Shown one piece after another: positions 44,151 to 55,467 of a stretch of DNA of 64,000 nucleotides. Location of the stretch: contig CM048745.1 of NCBI GenBank assembly GCA_026315105.1, positions 788,807,390 through 788,871,389 on the forward strand, written 5' to 3'. The position numbers and the translations under genes are program-made. Position 1 is the stretch's first letter, and every line of letters begins with the position of its first letter. The notes beneath the pieces are model-generated. The model ran no database searches. It worked only from the letters and a program-made list of their open reading frames with translations, and had not been told where the DNA came from. Source of the DNA: Locusta migratoria (lineage: Eukaryota > Arthropoda > Insecta > Orthoptera > Acrididae).

Positions 44151-45660
44151 ATGAAAAGTGTGGAAGCAGCGAGAGAGGAGGATGCAAAAACATTGGTGGA
44201 TTGCACACCTAATATAAGTAAGCACATTATTTTTTGCATATATGTACTGAAAATGGATCGTGATATTGATAACAGGGAAGGCAGTGGAGAGGTTTCTTTT
44301 ACCAAGCCAAACAATAGCATGGACATTACTGAGGCAAATTTAATCACTATTACTCCAGTGGTGAATAATAGAGAAATGTCAGGGACAGAAGCTGTGTCAC
44401 CATCTCTTGCAAGCTTACTGAGTGTTCTGATCCAGCAAAAACATCAACAGACAGGTCAGCAGGTAGTGGCAGTAAGTGAACAAGTAATTGCTTCATACAA
44501 AAAGTTAGGAACTGAAAGCAGAAGTCAACAAGACAACACAAATAGATTAGTGCCAGACTTGAAGAAAGAGTTAGGTGATTTGAGAGAGTGAGTTTTTGAA
44601 GGAAAGAGCCAATTCAATGCTGTGTTGACACAGTAAAAATCAAAATTGGAGAAGTAGAATTGAATTCGAGTTATAAAATCTCAAAAACATCTGATAATAC
44701 TAGTATTTTAGGCAAGTATGTGCAACAAGAAGGTGCTGTGTACTGTACTGAGATCAGGGAGAATTTAGAAAACAAGGTAGAAAGCTGAGACTGACCAGCA
44801 GATTTCAGTTGTAAAGAGTAATGTAGACACATGTAATCTGGACATACAAGTTTTGTATAAAAAGCTGAAGCAAATGCAAGAACACACTGTAAGGGATTAG
44901 GTGGCAGTTGTGGGGGTACGATTGGTAATGAAGCCATGAAAATGTACCCTGGGGATGGCAAATTACACTCAAAAGACTTCCTTCACTATTGCAGTGACTA
45001 TTTTACCCATGAAATGTCTGTCTCACTTGAAATCAAGTTTGTTAAAAGGTATCTAGAGGAAGAGGCTTTATCATGAAACATTCAAATGTCTATTAATGAC
45101 ATGACTTCCGATGAGTTTGAGAGAAGCTTTGTAGATAAATTTTGGTCAAAATCTATCAAAGGCAGAGTTACAAGCGAATCTCTGAATCAACCTAGGTATA
45201 GCACAAGGAAAGGGAGTATGAAAGACTTCTGTCAGCTACAGTTGAAGAAACTAGACCACTTAGATCAACCATTTGATAATAATACTCAAAATGAAGCATT
45301 AAAAAGAAGACTGTCGGATCAGTTGCGATGGAGCTGTCATACAGACCTGATGATTTGACTGAAGAATTGTTGAAGTATGTAGGAAAACTATACAGGGCTG
45401 AAGAATATGATGACTGAAGATGCACTAACTAGTAATTCAGAATTGGGGGGGGGGGGGGGGTGGAATCACAACAACAGGTACAGAAAAGGAACAACTATGA
45501 GAATGACAGGAGGCAAGATGACAGGAATGGATCATGGAGGCAAAGTAACAAAAGCCAGGAAGATAGAAGACCCACAGAAGCGAGTAAGGACAGGGATGAA
45601 GAATTGGAACCGAAATCAGGCTAATGACGAAGGGGCACGTTATGGATATAAAAGCAGATT
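44151..45660 (+). pseudogene. Gag-like fragment of an LTR-type retroelement
   Basis: Frames 44151-44591, 45086-45358 and 45407-45667 are collinear. The central part reads SDEFERSFVDKFWSKSIKGR, GSMKDFCQLQLKKLDHLDQP and EALKRRLSDQLR, resembling the helical core of a retrotransposon gag in which a 'FxxxF..KFW' segment recurs. The preceding stretch (about 44930-45080) includes YPGDGKLHSKDFLHYCSDYF. A basic Arg/Asn/Gly-rich tail follows, as in nucleic-acid-binding gag ends. The first frame is Gln-rich. Stops and frameshifts are present and no pol follows; the next sequence is a LINE A copy. Family uncertain. Confidence 0.5.
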
Positions 45661-45876
45661 TAATTAACATAGGCTGAGCTATGAAAGACCACACCAAGTA
45701 AACAAATTGAGGTTTGACAGTAAATTCTCGGAAACTGTGCAAAGAAGAGAAGATAATGAAATGATTGATAAGCAGCAACAAACTGAAAAAGTAATTTTGG
45801 ATGAAGATTCTGTTGTGTGGAGTAGACAGTAATATCATAAGTGACATATTTGGTTTAAGTAGCTTAATGAATGTGT

Positions 45877-46356
45877 TGTTGTTATGGTCTTCAGTCCGGA
45901 GACTGGTTTGATGCAGTTCTCCACAATACCCTATCCTGAGCAAGCCTTTTCATCTCCTCATAAGAACGACAACCCACATCCACTTGAATCTGTTTACTAT
46001 ACGCGTCTGTTGGTCTCTCACGGCGATTTTTACCCCACACACTTCCCTCCAATGCTAAATTTACGATTCCCCGATCTCTAAGAATGTGTCCTACCAAGCG
46101 ATACCTTCTTTTAGTCAGGGTATGCCAAAAATTCCTTTTCTCACCAATTCTGTTCAGTACCTCTTCATTAGTTATGCGATCTACCCACCTAATCTTCAGC
46201 ATTCTTCTGTAGCACCACATTTCAAAAGCCTCTATCCTCTTCCTGTCCGCACAGCTTATTGTCCAAGTTTCACTCCCATACAAGCCAACACTCCACACAA
46301 ATGCCTTCAGGAAAGACTTCCTTACACTTAAATTAATATTGCCGCGAGAGACCACG
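45877..46356 (-). mobile_element. LINE A copy, 3' fragment, minus strand
   Basis: The frame 45891-46424 reads NLSVRKSFLKAFVWSVGLYG, ETWTISCADRKRIEAFEMWC, RRMLKIRWVDRITNEEVL and GRCRSYEEMKRLAQ-like sequence, ending SNQSPD just before a (CAA)n tail on this strand ('tgttgttgttatggtcttca' at 45877). The frame is open across most of the fragment, so this is a fairly young 5'-truncated copy. The same 3' end occurs at 52.8 and 57.09 kb. Confidence 0.85.
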
Positions 46357-46366
46357 AACACCAACT

Positions 46367-46439
46367 GCCGGCGTGGTGCAGGGGATAGCGTCACGGACTG
46401 CGGAGCAGAAGGTCGCCGGTTCAATCCCGCCCACAGGCA
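46367..46439 (+). repeat. tRNA-derived element directly upstream of the gypsy LTR
   Basis: 73 bp resembling a tRNA: A-box-like TGGTGCAGGGGATAGCG, B box GGTTCAATCCC, 3' end ccacaggca. It lies between a LINE A end and the LTR. I could not fold a clean cloverleaf, so a SINE head or pseudo-tRNA is more likely than a functional gene. Confidence 0.45.
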
Positions 46440-46453
46440 AAAATTTATTTCTT

Positions 46454-46696
46454 TGTAATTTACAATTCCATAAGGTTCTACATCTTTCTTATGTTCACTT
46501 GTAAATTCTACTTGTTTCTTATGTTAACTGTTGTTCTAATTTCTGGTAAATTCTGTCTGTGTATAAATAGCAGAGCACTCTGCCTGAGAGGCAGTCGGTG
46601 CTGCATGTATGTTGAGTTCGTAATAAACGTGCTTTCAGTACAAGTGCTGTGTTTAGTTGCCTTCGAAGTCAAGCCTACTTCCATTGCAATGTGACA
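46454..46696 (+). repeat. 5' LTR of the Ty3/gypsy element (bounds tentative)
   Basis: The segment starts TGTAATTTAC and ends AATGTGACA. It contains a TATA box (TATAAATA, 46562-46569) and a polyadenylation signal (AATAAA, 46622-46627), as expected for an LTR that starts and ends transcripts. A likely primer-binding site starting TGGTGGAGGCGACGGG follows at 46702. The 3' LTR is absent, so the bounds cannot be confirmed. Confidence 0.6.
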
Positions 46697-46700
46697 TTGT

Positions 46701-47920
46701 TTGGTGGAGGCGACGGGTACACTGTGCAACAGCTGCATCACCGTGGCTCCGATTAGGCAACGTAAAAGCCGTCGCTTACATGGGCTGGAACCGGAATACA
46801 AGGGATACACCGAGTACGTCCTTCCAAGAGTCCGTATCATCAGACGAACTATGGAAACGAAACCAGCAGTAAGCCAGCTACACATCAGGCACCCGTCGGT
46901 GTTCTCTGGAGACGCTGAACAGGACCCAAACAAATGGCTAAAAGGGTTCGACCGAGTCGCCAAGTACAACAGGTGGGATCATACGATGTGCTTGGCCAAC
47001 GTTTACTTCTATCTGGATGGAACAGCCCAGCAATGGTTCGAGAACAACGAAGACAAGTCAAATGACTGGGAGACGTTCCAGGAGGAACTGAAGAAGACGT
47101 TTGGAGACCGCCAGCGTCAAATCCGGTCGGCGGAAGAACAACTGAAGAACCGGGCCCAACGACATGGTGAGCCGACACAATCGTACATACAGAATGTTTT
47201 GGCCCTGTGTAACAGTGAATCCGAACATGACTGAGGCGGACAAAATAACGCACCTGATGAAGGGAATTTAAGAAGATATGTACCAAGCTCTTCTGATAAA
47301 AGACGTCGCTACGGCAGAAGAGTTCATCAAGTGGTGCCAGCGTATTGAAGAGATGCAACAAAGGAGGGTTGGACGCAAGAAGTATGACGGACTCCCAAAT
47401 GTAGTCCTTATGGCCGTTGTGGAAGACCAGCAGGACTTGGCTTCCCTCATACGACAAATCGTGATAGAAGAATGACGACAGTGCGTGGCAGCCGGGACTA
47501 TTAGATCGAGCGAGCATCAGATTATGGCCATGGATGTGAGCCCTGTAAGTCGCGAGGTAGCCGACGCCGCTGAGGACGAGGTATTTCAAACATTGGCTCC
47601 CGTCTGCCCCGTCAATCGCACCCGACGTGAAGAATGGCGTCGCCCTGCTATGACTTACGCTGCAGCCGCCAAACGGCAGCCCATGAACCGACCTACGCGA
47701 CCACAGCTAACTCCCCCGGTAACTATGACGCCCCGCAGAAGAACAGACGTCTGGAGGACAGAAGACAACACACCACTGTGTTTCCACTGTGGACGCCCTG
47801 GACATGTTGTACGCTACTGTAGAGAGAGGAGGCGAGTATTCGATGATTATTTTGCCGCAAGACGTCAGCCGTCGGAGCAGTTCTATCCAAGGCAGTCACC
47901 TGCTGATGATTTCAGTTGAC
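46701..47920 (+). pseudogene. Gypsy gag with CCHC zinc knuckle
   Basis: Frame 46701-47234 holds the gag core: FSGDAEQDPNKWLKGFDRVA, YFYLDGTAQQWFENNED and WETFQEELKKTFGDR. It shifts near 47230 and continues through 47278-47475 (EEFIKWCQRIEEMQQRR) and 47485-47919. The last frame contains the zinc knuckle CFHCGRPGHVVRYC (47779-47820), which would bind RNA in the particle. From 47925 to about 48060 a different frame is rich in SPSPYRR-type Arg/Ser repeats. Stops at about 47234, 47272, 47476 and 47920 make it inactive. Confidence 0.8.
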
Positions 47921-48110
47921 CTATAGGAAGAAGCCCATCGCCGTACCCTAGACGAGGTCGCTCCCCGACGCGCCGCAGCCGTTCACCGTCGCCGTACAGA
48001 GGTACCAGCCGCTCCCCTAGCCGCCGCACCCAGGAAAACTACGCGAGGCGACCATCTACGGAGGTGAGGCCACCGCAGATGAAAATCCTCCATGGACGAC
48101 AGTCGCCAAG

Positions 48111-50885
48111 ATGTCGGGAAATCTCATTGACGCCATAATCGACGGCCAACCTGTCCGGGCACTTGTTGATTCAGGAGCCTCTTTTTCTGCATTATCGGAT
48201 AATTATCGCCACACACTAAAGAAGACAATGTTCTGTGATACGGGAGCAACTGTGCTGAAGGTCGCGAATGGAAAGTACGTCCATCCAGCAGGAACTTGTG
48301 TCGCAAGAATAACCATCAACAACAGGACGCAGCCGTTTGAATTTGTCGTGTTAACAGAATGTAGTCACAATGTCATCCTCGGATGGGACTTCCTTCAGGC
48401 ATCCCAAGCTATCATTGACTGTGGAAGATCTGAGCTGCAAATTGAAGAAGTAGTTCCGCCGGATACACGTAATACAGAATTTTCTGGGAAGCTATTCGTC
48501 GTTGACAATGTGACGATACCGCCGTTGACAATGAGAAGAGTTGCAGTCACAAACACAGATGACTGGTTAAACTGTGAAGTTCTTGTTGATAGTAAAAAGT
48601 TTATCAGGCTCACAAAAGAAATTTACATACCAGCGGCTATCATAAGCATTACCGGTGGTCAAGGAGAGATTTGGATCACAAATTGTCACGAGCAGTCACA
48701 ACTTATCCCCAAGGGAATGTGTATCGGGACAGCTGAACCAATCCAGGACGGTGAGCTCAATGTCATCGATGAAGACCCATGCCGTGCTGTTAGTACAGAC
48801 AACACGCTGGAGGAAACAAACGTGGAACTGCCAATAGGGCCTGGACTGACCAAGGAACAACGCCAGCGGGTGTTAGGTATACTACGCCAATTTTCGGGTG
48901 CATTTACACCTCAGCAGGGGAAAAGTCAGATGCAACGGCCCACGATAAAGCACCGTATCAATACTGGGGATCATCCGCCAATTAGCCAGCGTTCGTATAG
49001 TGTGTCGCCAGCTGAAAGACGGATAATTCGGCAGGAAGTGGAGAAGATGTTGCGAGATGACATTATTCAACCTTCGGAGAGTCCTTGGTCGTCTCCGGTG
49101 GTCCTCGTAAAGAAGAAGGATGGCACGTGGCGATTCTGTGTCGACTATCGGCGGCTGAACAGAATCACAAAGAAAGACGTCTACCCACTGCCGCGTATTG
49201 ACGACACCTTAGACTGCTTGAAAGGAGCTACATACTTCTCAACTATGGACATGCAGACAGGTTACTAGCAAATCGAGGTTGATGGAGCTGACAGGGAGAA
49301 GATGGCTTTTATTACACCTGACAGCCTCTATGAATTTAAAGTAATGCCATTTGGATTATGTAATGCACATTCAGACGCATGATGGACAACTTGTTTCGAC
49401 ACCTTAAGTGGACGACGTGCCTCTGCTATTCAGATGACATTGTCGTTTTCTCGAAAACATTTGAAGAACATCTGAGTCGCCTGTCAACTGTGTTGAAGTG
49501 TGTTCAGGCTGCAGGTCTCCGCCTCAATCCAAAGAAGTGCCTCTTCGTCGCCAAAGAGATAAAAATCCTGGGGCACCTAGTCAATGGAGATGGTGTTCGT
49601 CCTGATCCAGATAAAGTAAGGGCAGTCACAGAATTTCCAACTCCTCAGCACATTCGTGATGTGAGAAGTTTTCTCGGGCTGTGCTCATACTACCGACATT
49701 TCATAAAAGGATTTTGTAACAAGGCACGTCCATTACAAGAACTTCTGCAGGGAGACGCCAAATTTTACTGGGATGGGACAAAAGAAAGAGCTTTCTGGGC
49801 ACTTAAGGAGGCTCTAACTTCCGCACCAGTGCTAGCCTTGTACGACGAGAATGCAGAAACGGAACTTCACACAGACGCCAGTGGCTATGGGATTGGTGCA
49901 GTGCTTGTACAAGTTCAGGAAGGTGCCGAAAAAGTGATAGCCTATGCGTCAAGAGTGCTCTCAAAGTAGTCTGAGATAAACTACTCTACAACTGAAAAAG
50001 AATGTCTCGCGGTTATCTGGACTATCAACAAGTTCCGGCCGTATTTATTCGGCAAACCATTCACCGTCATGACAGATCACCATTCTTTGTGTTGGCTGAC
50101 TAGCTTGAAGGATCCATCAGGTCGACTAGCAAGATGGGCACTAAGACTCCAAGAGTACGATGTCACAGTGGTATTCAAGAACGGGCGCAAACACAAGGAT
50201 GCCGACTGCCTTTCGAGGAATCCATTAGTGGAACACAACAGCATTGATGAAATTTCGGCTCTCACTGAATTAGATGACGTTACAGCTGAACAGAGAGAAG
50301 ATCCAACACTATTAAAAATGATAAGAGGCCTTGGAGAAAGGAGAACCGACCAATGGAGAGTTCCAACTTATAAACGGAACATTGTACAAGAGCAACTACG
50401 ATCCACTGGGCCCCAAATGGCTACCTGTTGTTCCAGCTCATCTCCAGCCAGCTATTCTCAAATATTTCCATGATGCTCCAATATCCGGTCATCTGGCATT
50501 CGTGAAGACCCTAGACAGAATCAGACGTAGGTATTACTGGAAAGGTCTCTACCGATCTGTCAAGCACTATGTGAGTCACTGTAAAGAGTGCCAGCGACGG
50601 AAGCATGTGCCGCAATTATCTGCAGGACATCTCGTACCAATTCCGCCGGCAGCAGCTCCATTCCACCCAGTTGGGATCGATCTTTTAGGGAGGTTCCCGA
50701 AGTCGACAACCGGTAACCGTTGGATAATAGTCTGCACTGACTACCTCACATGCTACGCTGTCACCAAACCTGTGCCGACTGCAGAAGCTCCAGAGATTGC
50801 AAAATTCCTTGTAGAAGACATTATTTTGAAGCATAGAGCACCACATGTCCTGATATCTGATCGTGGAAAAGTATTCCAGTCATAA
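48111..50885 (+). pseudogene. Gypsy pol: protease, RT, RNase H, integrase
   Basis: 48111-49268 begins with an aspartic protease (ALVDSGASFSALS; VILGWDFL) and enters RT (WSSPVVLVKKKDGTWRFCVD, FSTMDMQTGY). A stop and a frameshift follow. 49379-49969 has the catalytic CYSDDIVVFS, then FLGLCSYYRHFI, and the RNase H start ELHTDASGYGIGAVL. After a stop, 50069-50473 continues RNase H (MTDHHSLCWLTSL). 50331-50885 is integrase: an HHCC zinc domain (H-x-GH...CKECQRRKH), the first Asp in GIDLLGRF and the second in VLISDRGK. After another stop, NGLTERFNK (about 50960) supplies the Glu. All catalytic residues remain visible but the frame is not continuous. Confidence 0.85.
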
Positions 50886-51117
50886 CTAGTAATAGAGGTA
50901 ATGTCACAGTGTGACGTTGTCCACAGAATGTCAAGTGCATACCATCCCCAGACAAATGGTCTTACGGAACGTTTTAACAAGACGTTAGCCGACATGCTGT
51001 CGATGTTGAGCTGAAGGATTGGGATACAATTCTGCCACTCGTGACATTTGCTTACAATACCGCAAGACAAGACACCACAGGCTTCACTCCGTTTTCCTGC
51101 TCCATGGCCGTGAAGCT

Positions 51118-51153
51118 GAGCACCACGTGTCATGATATCTGATCGTGGAAAAG
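51118..51153 (+). repeat. 36 bp repeat of integrase sequence at the element break
   Basis: It matches 50836-50871 at 34 of 36 positions ('gagcaccac.tgtc.tgatat...'). It directly joins the truncated gypsy integrase to LINE A. Confidence 0.85.
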
Positions 51154-52834
51154 ACCTAAGTCGAAACAAGGCTCCTGGAGTAGACGACATTCCCTCAGAA
51201 CTACAAAAGTCTCTGGGATAACCAGACAAGACAAAACTATTTCATCTGGTGCATAAGATGTACGAGACAGGCGAAATATGGACTTTAAGAAAAATGTAAT
51301 AATCCCCATTCCAAAGAAAGCCGGCGCAGACAGGTTTGAAAATTACAGAACCATCAGTTTAATAAGTCATGGTTACAAAATTTTAACATGAATTATTTAC
51401 AGAAGGATGGAAAAGTTGGTAGAAGCTGACCTCGGGAAAGATCAGTTTGGATTCAGGAGAAATGTTAGAACCCGGGAGGCAATACTCAGTTTATGGCTTA
51501 TCTTAGAAGATAGATTAAAGAATGGGAAAACTAGCTTTTGTAGATTTGGAAAAATCTTTTGAGAATGTTGATAGGAATACAGTTTTTCAAATTCTGAAAT
51601 CAGCAGGAGTAAAATATAGGTAATGGAAGGTTATTTACAACTTGTACAAAAACCAGACAGTGGTTATCAGAGTTGTAGGACATGAAAAGGATGCATAGGT
51701 TGGGAAGGGAGTAAGACAGGGTTGTAGCCTTTCTCCAATGCTATTCAATTTGTACATTGAGCAAACTGTAAAGGAAAGCAAGGAGAAATCTGGATAAGGA
51801 AATTAAGGTCAGGGTGAAGAAATAAAAACATTGCGTTTTGCCAAGGACATTGTAATTCTGTCAGAGGCCGCAAAAGACTTGGAAATGCAATTGAACAGAA
51901 TGGACAGTGTGTTGAAAGGTGTGTACAAAATGATCACTAACAAGAGCAAAACAAGGGTAACGGAGTGCAGTCTAAGAAAATCGAGCGATGTTGAAGGAAT
52001 TACATTAAATAACAAAACAATAAAGATGGTAAACGAGTTTTGTTACTTGGGCAGTAAAATAATGAGCGATAGTGGCAGTACAGAGGATATAAAATACGTA
52101 ACGGTAAGAGGAAGAAAATCGTTTTTGAAAAAGAGAAATCTGTTTACATCGAATATTCAAATGTTTGTAGAGTTTAAGGGACTTAACTATGGGGGTCATC
52201 AGTTCCTAAACTGACAAACTACTTATGAACTGCCTTATACTAAAGACAGCACCAACATCCATGCCCGAGGGGGGGGGATTCGAACCCCCGATGGGGAATG
52301 GCCTTGCGCATCATAGCATAGCACCTCAATGTGCTCGGTCTCTCTGCCGTGACTACATCGAATATCAATTTAAGTGCAAGGAAGTCCTTTTCGAAGGCAT
52401 TTGTGTGGAGTGTTGCCTGGTATGGGAGTGAAACATGGACGATAAAAAGTGTGCACAGGAAGAGTTGAGGCTTTTGAAATGTGGTGCTACAGAAGAATGC
52501 TGAAGATTAGGTGGGTGGATCATGTAAGTAATGAAGAGGTACTGAACATAATTGGTGAACCATGGAATTTCTGGCATACCTTGACTAAAATAAGGAATCA
52601 ATTGGTAGGACACAGTCTTAGACATAAAGAAATCATGGATTTAACGTTGCAGGAAAGTGTGTGGGATAAAAATCGCAGAGGGATACCAAGAGATGAATAC
52701 AGTAAACAGATTCAAATGCCGTTCTTATGAGGAGATGAAGAGGCTTGTTCAGGATAGAGCAGTGTGGAGAGCTGCATCAAACCAGTCTCTGGACTAAAGA
52801 CCACCACCACCACCACCACCACCACCACCACCAC
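51154..52834 (+). mobile_element. LINE A, longest copy, plus strand
   Basis: From NKAPGVDDIPSEL the plus strand runs through IIPIPKKAGADRFENYRTIS, DQFGFRRNVRTREAILSL, the first Asp region (VDLEKSFENVDRNT), GVRQGCSLSPMLFNLYIEQT and LRFAKDIVILSEAAKDLE, where the catalytic FADD is changed to FAKD. VNEFCYLGSKIM follows, then, across a SINE (52157-52354), SARKSFSKAFVWSV-like C-terminal sequence, ending near 52796 in a (CCA)n tail. There are many stops. It gives the uninterrupted version of the copy split at 12.1-16.5 kb. Confidence 0.85.
52157..52354 (-). mobile_element. SINE family 1 inserted in LINE A, 11 bp duplication
   Basis: Reverse-complement SINE with B box complement 'ggattcgaacccc' (about 52277). 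It is flanked by acatcgaatat at 52146-52156 and 52355-52365. Removing it and one duplicate restores the LINE A order found in the 56.6 kb copy. Confidence 0.9.
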
Positions 52835-52851
52835 AACAGCAGCAGCAGCAT

Positions 52852-53571
52852 CATGTGGAGCATCCCGAAAAACTTTGTGGCAAAGTTTGAATGCATTCTG
52901 TCTGTTTCAACTTTTGTTCAAAATATAAAAAAATTTAAATCATAAATCATCTTCAATCTATTGAAGTGACACACTTGCAGCTTTTTTGAGCTCTGATAAG
53001 TGCAGAAAATGACATGTAGCTTTGAATACAAATGTAAGGATTCTCATTTCCAAAAACAACATTACACCTTTACCTGTACTATCATTGTTGTAGCATTGTC
53101 GCATGCAAATGGCACACAATTTCTCCATGGTATGTTTCTTTTTTTCAGTTCTGAATTCAGAACATGAAATATGCCCTCACCAGTATTATCAGTGGATTCA
53201 AACACTGACAAGATAACTGTACTTATTTTCCCCATCCCTTGTCAAAATATGATGCTACGACTGAATTCAACTTCACATCACTTATTTCTGTACTTCCATC
53301 TGTAGAAATGAAAAAAAGTTCACGTTTAAAACATCTTTTACTTGTGACTGTGTAAACAGAGCTAAGCTATTTATGATAGCTGCAGTTTTTGTGTGTGCAC
53401 ACCCATATTAACCTGCATTCTTGGAGCCGGGGAAACATTTTCCTAAATAGTTGTCCAGTATGGTCTGAAAAGGCAAGTGGCGGGTTATGTTCCATAATAA
53501 AAGACGTGGGTACAACGGAGTCAAGTGACCTGCTGCATTTTCATTGGTTGTTGCTATTTCACCTTCTTCAG
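52852..53571. other. Unassigned, no gene seen
   Basis: AT-rich; no domain-bearing frame or recognised repeat. Confidence 0.45.
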
Positions 53572-53770
53572 GTGAAGTACTACACAGTATCTCTGACTTC
53601 CACAAGCCTAACACCATCCTCCTGACCTAGGCAGTGAATTACCTTTCCCTTCCTTTCCCATTCCTTATTTTCTTTTTTCTCTCTTCTCTCCAAAAGAAGG
53701 AACACAGTTCCGAAAGCTGGTTATTTTCCTCCTCTTTTTCTGAGTGTAACTATTGGCAGTTCAAAGGCTT
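53572..53770 (+). repeat. Penelope-like 3' end, solo fragment
   Basis: 'cagtatctctgacttccaca', 'gacctagg.a.tgaattacct', a CT-rich tract, stem GGAAC-ACA-GTTCC followed by GAAAGC (53699-53717) and 'gtgtaactattggcagt' match in order the 3' UTR of the Penelope-like copy at 59870-60050. Confidence 0.65.
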
Positions 53771-54179
53771 TTGAGTGTTTCTGTGCTGTTTTGAATGTTC
53801 CTGTCAGCTATTCATCACTTCTGGTTTTTGGTAATTGTTCTCTTTACCCTGAAGTACAATAATAATGTTTTCAACCTGAACCTTGTGACATTAAATTTAA
53901 TGTCTTATTAAAGTTAGTAAAGGTATCATACTTTCAAAGATTGTTGTTTCAATTGCCACAATGCTTTATTAGGTGTGTTTCGAATGTTGTATGCCATTGC
54001 CTTCCTCATGCTTTTCAACTGACTTACCCAGCCAGTTATCTATCTACATATACATACTGTATTTTCCAGTGTAAAATACACACTTTGTTTTCTACAAAAA
54101 TTGCTCCAAAAACTGGATTCATCTTATATGCCGGTTGCCAGCTAAGGTAGGTACCTGCAAGTTCCATTTCTTTTCAAGG
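53771..54179. other. Unassigned, no gene seen
   Basis: No coding signal or clear repeat. Confidence 0.4.
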
Positions 54180-54676
54180 AGTTATAATGGTAAGACGTAG
54201 ATTTTGGAACCAGGTGTTAAACTGTAAAATATACCCAGGGGCAGATATAAACTCTGACCATAACTTATTGGTCATGAACTGTAGGCTGAAATGAAAAAAA
54301 AACTGCAGAAACGTAGGAAAATAAGGAGATGGGACCTGGATAAATTGAAGGAACCTGAAGTTCTTGTGAATTTCAGAGGGCACTTTAGGCAATAACTGAC
54401 AGAAAAGAGGGGAAATAAAACAGTAGAAGGGGAATGGATAGCATTGAGAGATGAAATAGTAAATGCAGCAGAGGAGAAAATAGATAGAAAGGCAAGACCT
54501 ACAAAAAATCCTTGGATATCACAGGAAATACTAAATTTAATTGATGAAAGGAGGAAATATAAAAATGCAGTAAATGAAACACGCAAAATGAAGTACAGGC
54601 GACTAAGAAATGAGATTGACATTGTAATGGAATATCCTTCTCCCAGCTTTAATGCAGCAATCAATGTGAACCGGTA
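54180..54676 (+). pseudogene. LINE endonuclease end and pre-RT linker
   Basis: Plus frames read YPGADINSDHNLLVMNCRLK, where SDH carries the endonuclease catalytic His, then after a shift RKIRRWDLDKLKEPEVLVNF and KNPWISQEILNLIDERRKYK, the conserved linker ahead of LINE A-type RTs. No RT follows. Likely a remnant of the LINE A or LINE B group. Confidence 0.6.
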
Positions 54677-55467
54677 GTGAAGTAAGCTGGGGATACCAGT
54701 TACAATTTCGATAAAAACATCTTAAATAATCTAGTTACAGCGAAGAACTGTATTAAACAGCTCAAGTGAGTAATCTCATATTGCATTAAAATGGACAGCT
54801 TTGTTAAAAACAGAGAAACTCAAATAATGGACGGTAGCATTATTTCATAACACTGGAAAGTTCTAGAAATGAAACTAAATAAATAGCGCTTATAGATTGT
54901 AACATGAGGCAGATAAATACGTGTCATGACAGACAAACCTAAAAAACCACGTAAAGTAATTCAAATGTTGTACAAGAGACATCATTAGTGGAGATTTCAA
55001 TTAATTATACTGTCAATGGCAAATAAGGAATTTATGTAACTTCATTAATGTAAAGCAATAGCAAATATCTAATATCATGGTTTTGTTCATCTATACGTAT
55101 ATTCGATGATCACAAGTTAGGATCAAGTTTCATTGCTTGTGTAATTAGTTTGTTAAGTAAATATAGAAAAAACATTGTTAATGTCAATCCGAGAATAGAT
55201 TTTTACAAATAAAATAAGAAAAGATAGTAATTGTGATTTAGTAATCTTATTCTATTAATTATGTAATGTCGCTTGATAACTGTATCTTTTATTAAAGCTG
55301 TAACTTTTGATATCACGTGACCAATCAATCTGTTTCAAGATGTCTTCCACATTCTATTCTGCTCTTTGCTGCCACACTGAATGCTACATTTAACTTTGTT
55401 GCTGCTTCTTTACTTAGTTGTTGGTAGTTTCAGTATTTCGTTGTTGCTGTCTTTTGGCAAACATTAG
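54677..55467. other. Unassigned; pyrimidine-rich end
   Basis: AT-rich, no coding signal. The last ~80 bp (55390-55467) is T-rich and ends in ag, which would serve as a splice acceptor for the zinc-finger segment. Confidence 0.4.

Larger units (their letters stand above)
46697..51117 (+). mobile_element. Ty3/gypsy retrotransposon, internal region, 3'-truncated
   Basis: In order: gag, zinc knuckle, Arg/Ser-rich spacer, protease, RT, RNase H and integrase, the Ty3/gypsy order with RNase H before integrase. No env-like frame is visible. Stops and frameshifts are few (about eight across 4.4 kb), so the copy is younger than the gypsy fragment at 4.2-5.6 kb. It ends at 51117 inside the integrase C-terminal region, where a 36 bp repeat of an earlier integrase segment and then LINE A begin. 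Confidence 0.85.

Noticed and set aside
46885..47589. 234-codon minus-strand ORF
   Set aside because: Shadow of the gypsy gag on the plus strand.
46697..51117. Endogenous retrovirus with env
   Set aside because: Gag and pol are of Ty3/gypsy type, but no env-like frame exists before the element breaks off.
52796..52851. CRISPR-like or coding repeat
   Set aside because: Simple CCA then CAG triplets at the 3' end of LINE A; a LINE tail that expanded, not a repeat-spacer array.
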